A stretch of 64,000 nt of DNA, from assembly GCF_023634025.1 (NCBI RefSeq), contig NZ_JALJCW010000006.1, forward strand, positions 1 through 64,000. The letters are read 5' to 3'. This document shows positions 60,962 through 64,000 of the stretch, in pieces (within the stretch, counting starts at the first letter, position 1; each line of letters starts with the position of its first letter). The position numbers were made by a program, and so were the translations under genes. The stretch is from Hanstruepera flava (lineage in GTDB: Bacteria > Bacteroidota > Bacteroidia > Flavobacteriales > Flavobacteriaceae). The notes beneath the pieces are model-generated. The model saw only the letters and a list, made by a program, of their open reading frames with translations, did no database searches and was not told where the DNA came from.

Positions 60962-61588
60962 TTAAGACGGGAATCCTAACATTTCACCCATACCAACCGT
61001 AAACAGCCAACAACCATAAATGGCATGTTCTACAGACACTAAAAATGTGGAACGTGTTTTTTTAAATGTCAATGCAAAAAGTAGTCCGCCAAGAAAGGTA
61101 ATTACAAGAACCAAAGTGTTTTTAAAAAATAAATGCCCTAATGAAAAGACAATGGCATTTACAAAAAGAAATAACCTATTATTGGTAAACAAACTTTCAT
61201 AGCGTTGAAAGAAAAATGTGCGATACAATACCTCTTGTGGATATACTGAAAACAAGCTATAAATAAAAAGTATGAATACCCAAAATTGAGGTTTTGTCCT
61301 TACTACTACAAACAGGTTTTCTTTATCTGTAAACCAAACAAAAGCAGTTGTTAATACCATAATTAGCATGAACTTAACTAGAGTTCTTTGCCAAAATAAC
61401 TTCCAGTTAATATCCTTTCTAATTTTTAAGGAACTCTTCTCTACTCGAATTAAAATAAATACAACATAAGCAAACCCAAGAATTCCTAAAATAAACTTTA
61501 TCCAAATAGCGTAATCCAACACCAAGCTAATGGGAAACAAAACAAAAACTATAAATAATTCACCGAGTTTGTAATTTGAACTTTTCAT
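60962..61588 (-). CDS. CPBP family intramembrane metalloprotease
   Basis: 208 residues with six or so membrane helices. The conserved CPBP/Abi motifs are visible: PQEVLYRTFFFQRYE (Glu-x-x-x-Arg, here preceded by E-V), FSLGHLFFKN with its His, and VEHAIYG with a third His. Family members are CAAX-type proteases, or protect against bacteriocins; the specific substrate is unknown. It follows the Lrp gene by 2 bases on the same strand, so the two are probably co-transcribed. Confidence 0.85.
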   Translation of the reverse strand: MKSSNYKLGELFIVFVLFPISLVLDYAIWIKFILGILGFAYVVFILIRVEKSSLKIRKDINWKLFWQRTLVKFMLIMVLTTAFVWFTDKENLFVVVRTKPQFWVFILFIYSLFSVYPQEVLYRTFFFQRYESLFTNNRLFLFVNAIVFSLGHLFFKNTLVLVITFLGGLLFALTFKKTRSTFLVSVEHAIYGCWLFTVGMGEMLGFPS

Positions 61589-61590
61589 GT

Positions 61591-62049
61591 CTAAATATTT
61601 ATTGCTGTAGTATGCTTAACTTCGTTAATGACAAACATACTATGGGTACTACCAATATGATTTATGGATGTTAGTTTATTAACCATAAACTCTCTAAAAG
61701 CTTCCATATCACTAACTAAAACTTTCAATAAGTAATCATAGTCACCACTAATATGATAACATTCCACAACTTCCATTAAGTTAGCTACTTCTTGTTCAAA
61801 TTTAACAACATACTCTTGAGAGTGCTTAACCAATTTTATATGGCAAAAAGCAACAAAATCCTTATTAACAACAGCTTTATCAACTAAAGCCACATAACCC
61901 GAAATCACACCTTCACGTTCTAGTTTTTTTATACGTTCATAAACCGCTGTAACAGAAAGATTTAACTTGATTGATAATTCTTTATTGGTTTGTTTGGAAT
62001 CGCCTTGAAGGAAACCCAATAACTTCATGTCTGTTTGATCTAAATGCAT
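61591..62049 (-). CDS. Lrp/AsnC family transcriptional regulator
   Basis: 152 residues. N-terminal winged HTH (MKLLGFLQGDSKQTNKELSI, then KLNLSVTAVYERIKKLEREGVI), linker, then the RAM ligand-binding domain (CYHISGDYDYLLKVLVSDMEAF, SMFVINEVKHTTAI). Such proteins form octamers that sense amino acids. It is divergent from the methionine gamma-lyase-like gene, 166 bases between the starts, which makes that gene the most likely target. The HTH/RAM pattern is complete, so the protein should be functional. Confidence 0.94.
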   Translation of the reverse strand: MHLDQTDMKLLGFLQGDSKQTNKELSIKLNLSVTAVYERIKKLEREGVISGYVALVDKAVVNKDFVAFCHIKLVKHSQEYVVKFEQEVANLMEVVECYHISGDYDYLLKVLVSDMEAFREFMVNKLTSINHIGSTHSMFVINEVKHTTAINI

Positions 62050-62086
62050 GAATTGAAAATTTTTCGTTATAAACTGAGGCTACAAT

Positions 62087-62094
62087 CAAATATA
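62087..62094 (-). promoter_or_regulatory. -7 box of the lrp-like gene
   Basis: TATATTTG on the minus strand, exact match to TAnnTTTG, 38 bases before the ATG. The -33 region is not clear. The shared intergenic region is very AT-rich, as expected for Lrp sites. Confidence 0.45.
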
Positions 62095-62215
62095 TTACTT
62101 TAAAACTATATTTAGAACTAATTGTAGTTTTATTTTCTAAAAATATACAATACTATTGATTAATTATCTAAAATTAACGATTTTTACATCAATTATAACT
62201 AAAACACAGTAAATC

Positions 62216-63442
62216 ATGGCATTTAAACCCGCAAACAACATACAAGACTTACAATATTTTGGAGAATTTGGAGGTGTTAATCCCTCTATTTCCGATTCAT
62301 CTACATACACCTTTTTATCGGCCAAAACCATGTTCGATACTTTTGAAGGTAATGCAGATGGGTGTTATTTGTATTCACGTCACTCCTCACCTTCCAATTT
62401 ATATTTAGGCGAAGCTTTAGCTGCTATGGAAGGCACCGAAACAGCTCATGTAACGGCATCTGGAATGGGAGCCATAGCACCAGTTATCTTGCAACTTTGT
62501 GGAGCTGGTGACCATATTGTTTCCAGTAGGACTATTTATGGTGGTACGTATGCGTTTCTTAAAAATTTCACACCTCGTTTTAATATTGAAACCAGCTTTG
62601 TAGATATTACCAAGTTAGATGTGGTGGAAGCTGCAATTACAAAGAACACCAAAATATTATACTGCGAATCGGTCAGTAATCCGCTATTAGAGGTTGCAGA
62701 CATTAAAGGCTTATCTGAATTAGCCAAAAAATATAATTTGAAATTAGTTGTAGACAATACGTTTTCTCCTTTATCAATTTCACCGGTTCAATTAGGAGCA
62801 GATATCGTGATACACAGTTTAACCAAATTTATTAATGGATCGTCTGATACCGTTGGAGGTGTTATTTGTGGTACTCAAGAGTTTATTAACGATTTACGAA
62901 ATGTTAATGATGGTGCTTGCATGTTATTGGGTTCAACCATGGATAGTTTAAGAGCAGCATCTGTTTTAAAAAACTTAAGAACCCTTCATATTCGTATGCA
63001 ACAACACAGTAAAAACGGTATGTATTTAGCCGAAAAATTTGAGAACATGGGCTTAAAAACAGTATATCCTGGATTACAATCACATCCTTCTCATGAGTTG
63101 TTTAAATCTATGATGAATCCACAATACGGATTCGGAGGTATGTTAACAATAGACGTTGGTTCTTTGGATAAAGCCAATGCTTTAATGGAGCTTATGCAAG
63201 AAAAAAATCTTGGTTATTTAGCCGTAAGCCTTGGGTTCTATAAAACATTGTTTAGTGCTCCAGGAAGTTCTACCTCTTCAGAAATTCCAGAAGACGAACA
63301 AGCTGAAATGGGATTAAGTGATGGCCTTATTCGCTTCTCAATTGGTTTAGATGCTGATATTGAACGTACATTTGAAATGATGAAAGCCTGTATGGTAGAA
63401 TTATCCATTTTAGATGATAAAAAGCAAGCTGAATTAATTTAA
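62216..63442 (+). CDS. PLP-dependent Cys/Met metabolism enzyme, methionine gamma-lyase-like
   Basis: 408 residues of the Cys/Met_Meta_PP family (trans-sulfuration enzymes), cytoplasmic. Visible are the PLP-phosphate region YSRHSSPSNLYLGEALAAME, VTASGMGAIAPVILQL, VVDNTFSPLSISPVQLGADI and the Schiff-base Lys in VIHSLTKFINGSSDTVGG, plus SLGFYKTLFSAPGSSTSSE near the end with the conserved Ser-rich substrate loop. Methionine gamma-lyase (methionine to 2-oxobutanoate, methanethiol and ammonia) is the likely activity, but cystathionine lyases share these motifs. Divergent from the Lrp-like regulator. Confidence 0.85.
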   Translation: MAFKPANNIQDLQYFGEFGGVNPSISDSSTYTFLSAKTMFDTFEGNADGCYLYSRHSSPSNLYLGEALAAMEGTETAHVTASGMGAIAPVILQLCGAGDHIVSSRTIYGGTYAFLKNFTPRFNIETSFVDITKLDVVEAAITKNTKILYCESVSNPLLEVADIKGLSELAKKYNLKLVVDNTFSPLSISPVQLGADIVIHSLTKFINGSSDTVGGVICGTQEFINDLRNVNDGACMLLGSTMDSLRAASVLKNLRTLHIRMQQHSKNGMYLAEKFENMGLKTVYPGLQSHPSHELFKSMMNPQYGFGGMLTIDVGSLDKANALMELMQEKNLGYLAVSLGFYKTLFSAPGSSTSSEIPEDEQAEMGLSDGLIRFSIGLDADIERTFEMMKACMVELSILDDKKQAELI

Positions 63443-63465
63443 ATACAGACGTTTACATAATTTAT

Positions 63466-63498
63466 AATAACGCTTTAGTCCTTACCTAAAGCGTTATT
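63466..63498. terminator. Bidirectional terminator between the convergent genes
   Basis: Perfect 13-bp stem AATAACGCTTTAG / CTAAAGCGTTATT with a 7-base loop. It overlaps the stop codon of the minus-strand hydrolase gene (63475-63477) and lies 24 bases past the stop of the plus-strand gene. Confidence 0.85.
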
Positions 63499-64000
63499 TG
63501 TTTTACCCTTAAGGCGTTCCCATAGTTCTGAAAGTGCTTCAGACACTTTTTCCTCACTGCGCTCAAAAGGCTTCATGCTTAACTCTCCCTCTTTATCATA
63601 AAGTTGAAAACTAAATACTGATGAATTAGGGTTATTCTTATCTGCCAATGGATAACGCAAATCATTATATCTATACAAGTTGTCTTCCAATTTATAGATA
63701 CTGTAATAGTTATTACTAAACCAAGCCAACCTCTCAACACGCTGATAATCTTCAGGTGTCAAATCTCTTATCTTTGGTATTTTTACCCAGTCTGAAAAGC
63801 GATTCCCTTCATCCAGCAAAGAATAATATCCTGCTAAATAATAATCCTCTTTTTCAACAGTGCCATACCACAAAACATTGTTAAAAATTGTAGGTTGTGT
63901 ATAGTATCTATTATAAGTAATCCCGTGCTCTTGTAATGACGATCTAAATATTGAATCGATATAAATTTTATTCAGTAACGTAAACAACATATATACGGAA
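63475..64000 (-). CDS. Metal-dependent hydrolase, YdjM-like (N-terminus outside window)
   Basis: The minus-strand frame is open through the window edge, so only the last 174 residues or so are present. A methionine at 63990 is inside the gene rather than the start. The sequence matches the C-terminal half of the flavobacterial YdjM/LexA-binding-like membrane-bound metal-dependent hydrolases: FNNVLWYGTVEKEDYYLAGY, SLLDEGNRFSDWVKIPK, WFSNNYYSIYKLED and RYNDLRYPL. The catalytic His residues lie in the missing N-terminus. Function of this family is poorly known. The gene ends in the bidirectional terminator. Confidence 0.7.
   Translation of the reverse strand, partial: SVYMLFTLLNKIYIDSIFRSSLQEHGITYNRYYTQPTIFNNVLWYGTVEKEDYYLAGYYSLLDEGNRFSDWVKIPKIRDLTPEDYQRVERLAWFSNNYYSIYKLEDNLYRYNDLRYPLADKNNPNSSVFSFQLYDKEGELSMKPFERSEEKVSEALSELWERLKGKTNNALGKD

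Overview
The window looks like a chromosomal segment of a marine-type Flavobacteriaceae (Bacteroidetes). Support: AT-rich DNA (roughly one third GC), three surface or secreted proteins of which two end in type IX secretion (T9SS type A) sorting domains, Bacteroidetes-type promoters (a TAnnTTTG -7 box, sometimes close to the start codon), weak Shine-Dalgarno signals, and gene families typical of flavobacteria (YdjM-like hydrolase, DUF5694, collagen-like lipoprotein). No rRNA, tRNA, CRISPR array, integrase or phage gene was recognised.

Layout. 1-7.7 kb: surface proteins (von Willebrand A protein cut by the window edge, a 1140-residue HYR-like repeat protein, a lectin-like/anchor-J protein) with a GNAT acetyltransferase and a nitronate monooxygenase. 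8-17.9 kb: housekeeping and signalling (dnaK, L-serine dehydratase, panB, RluA-type pseudouridine synthase, a NarL-type histidine kinase with two membrane/hypothetical partners, YifB). 17.9-42.3 kb: a nearly continuous molybdenum-enzyme island. It has a nap operon (napD-napA-tetraheme napB-tetraheme lipoprotein-extended-Tat 4Fe-4S protein-NrfD), a divergent cofactor operon (moeA-modE HTH-tauE-mobA-moaD-moeB/rhodanese-moaE-moaCB-moaA), a MocA/XdhC/IorB/IorA module, and an NAD-linked formate dehydrogenase (fdhD-NuoEF fusion-fdhF) beside formate-tetrahydrofolate ligase. 42.4-50 kb: a tight minus-strand operon pabB-tilS-dsbD-ade-yheT. 50-64 kb: a DEAD-box helicase, a GIY-YIG nuclease gene between perfect inverted palindromic repeats, AraC/SnoaL, DUF5694, a TPR esterase with an ExbB-like protein, a LytS/LytTR pair, a decayed DUF4062/TIR-like gene, lpd, a CPBP protease, Lrp with a divergent methionine gamma-lyase-like gene, and a hydrolase cut by the right edge.

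How it works together. The cofactor operon should make molybdopterin and, through MobA, the bis-MGD needed by NapA (periplasm) and FdhF (cytoplasm). MocA plus XdhC suggest a separate cytosine-dinucleotide branch for the periplasmic IorAB oxidoreductase. Formate can be oxidised to NADH by FdhF/NuoEF or activated by Fhs. Nitrate reduction appears to be fed by an NrfD/4Fe-4S quinol oxidase and multiheme cytochromes, because no napC is seen.

The most unusual element is the GIY-YIG gene bounded by inverted copies of a short palindrome. Related short repeats are scattered in the window, and one insertion at the end of dnaK has rebuilt the stop codon. Other notable items are a 252-bp tandem duplication with elevated GC in the large surface protein gene, a duplicated four-heme NapB, and a candidate small RNA of about 100 nt.
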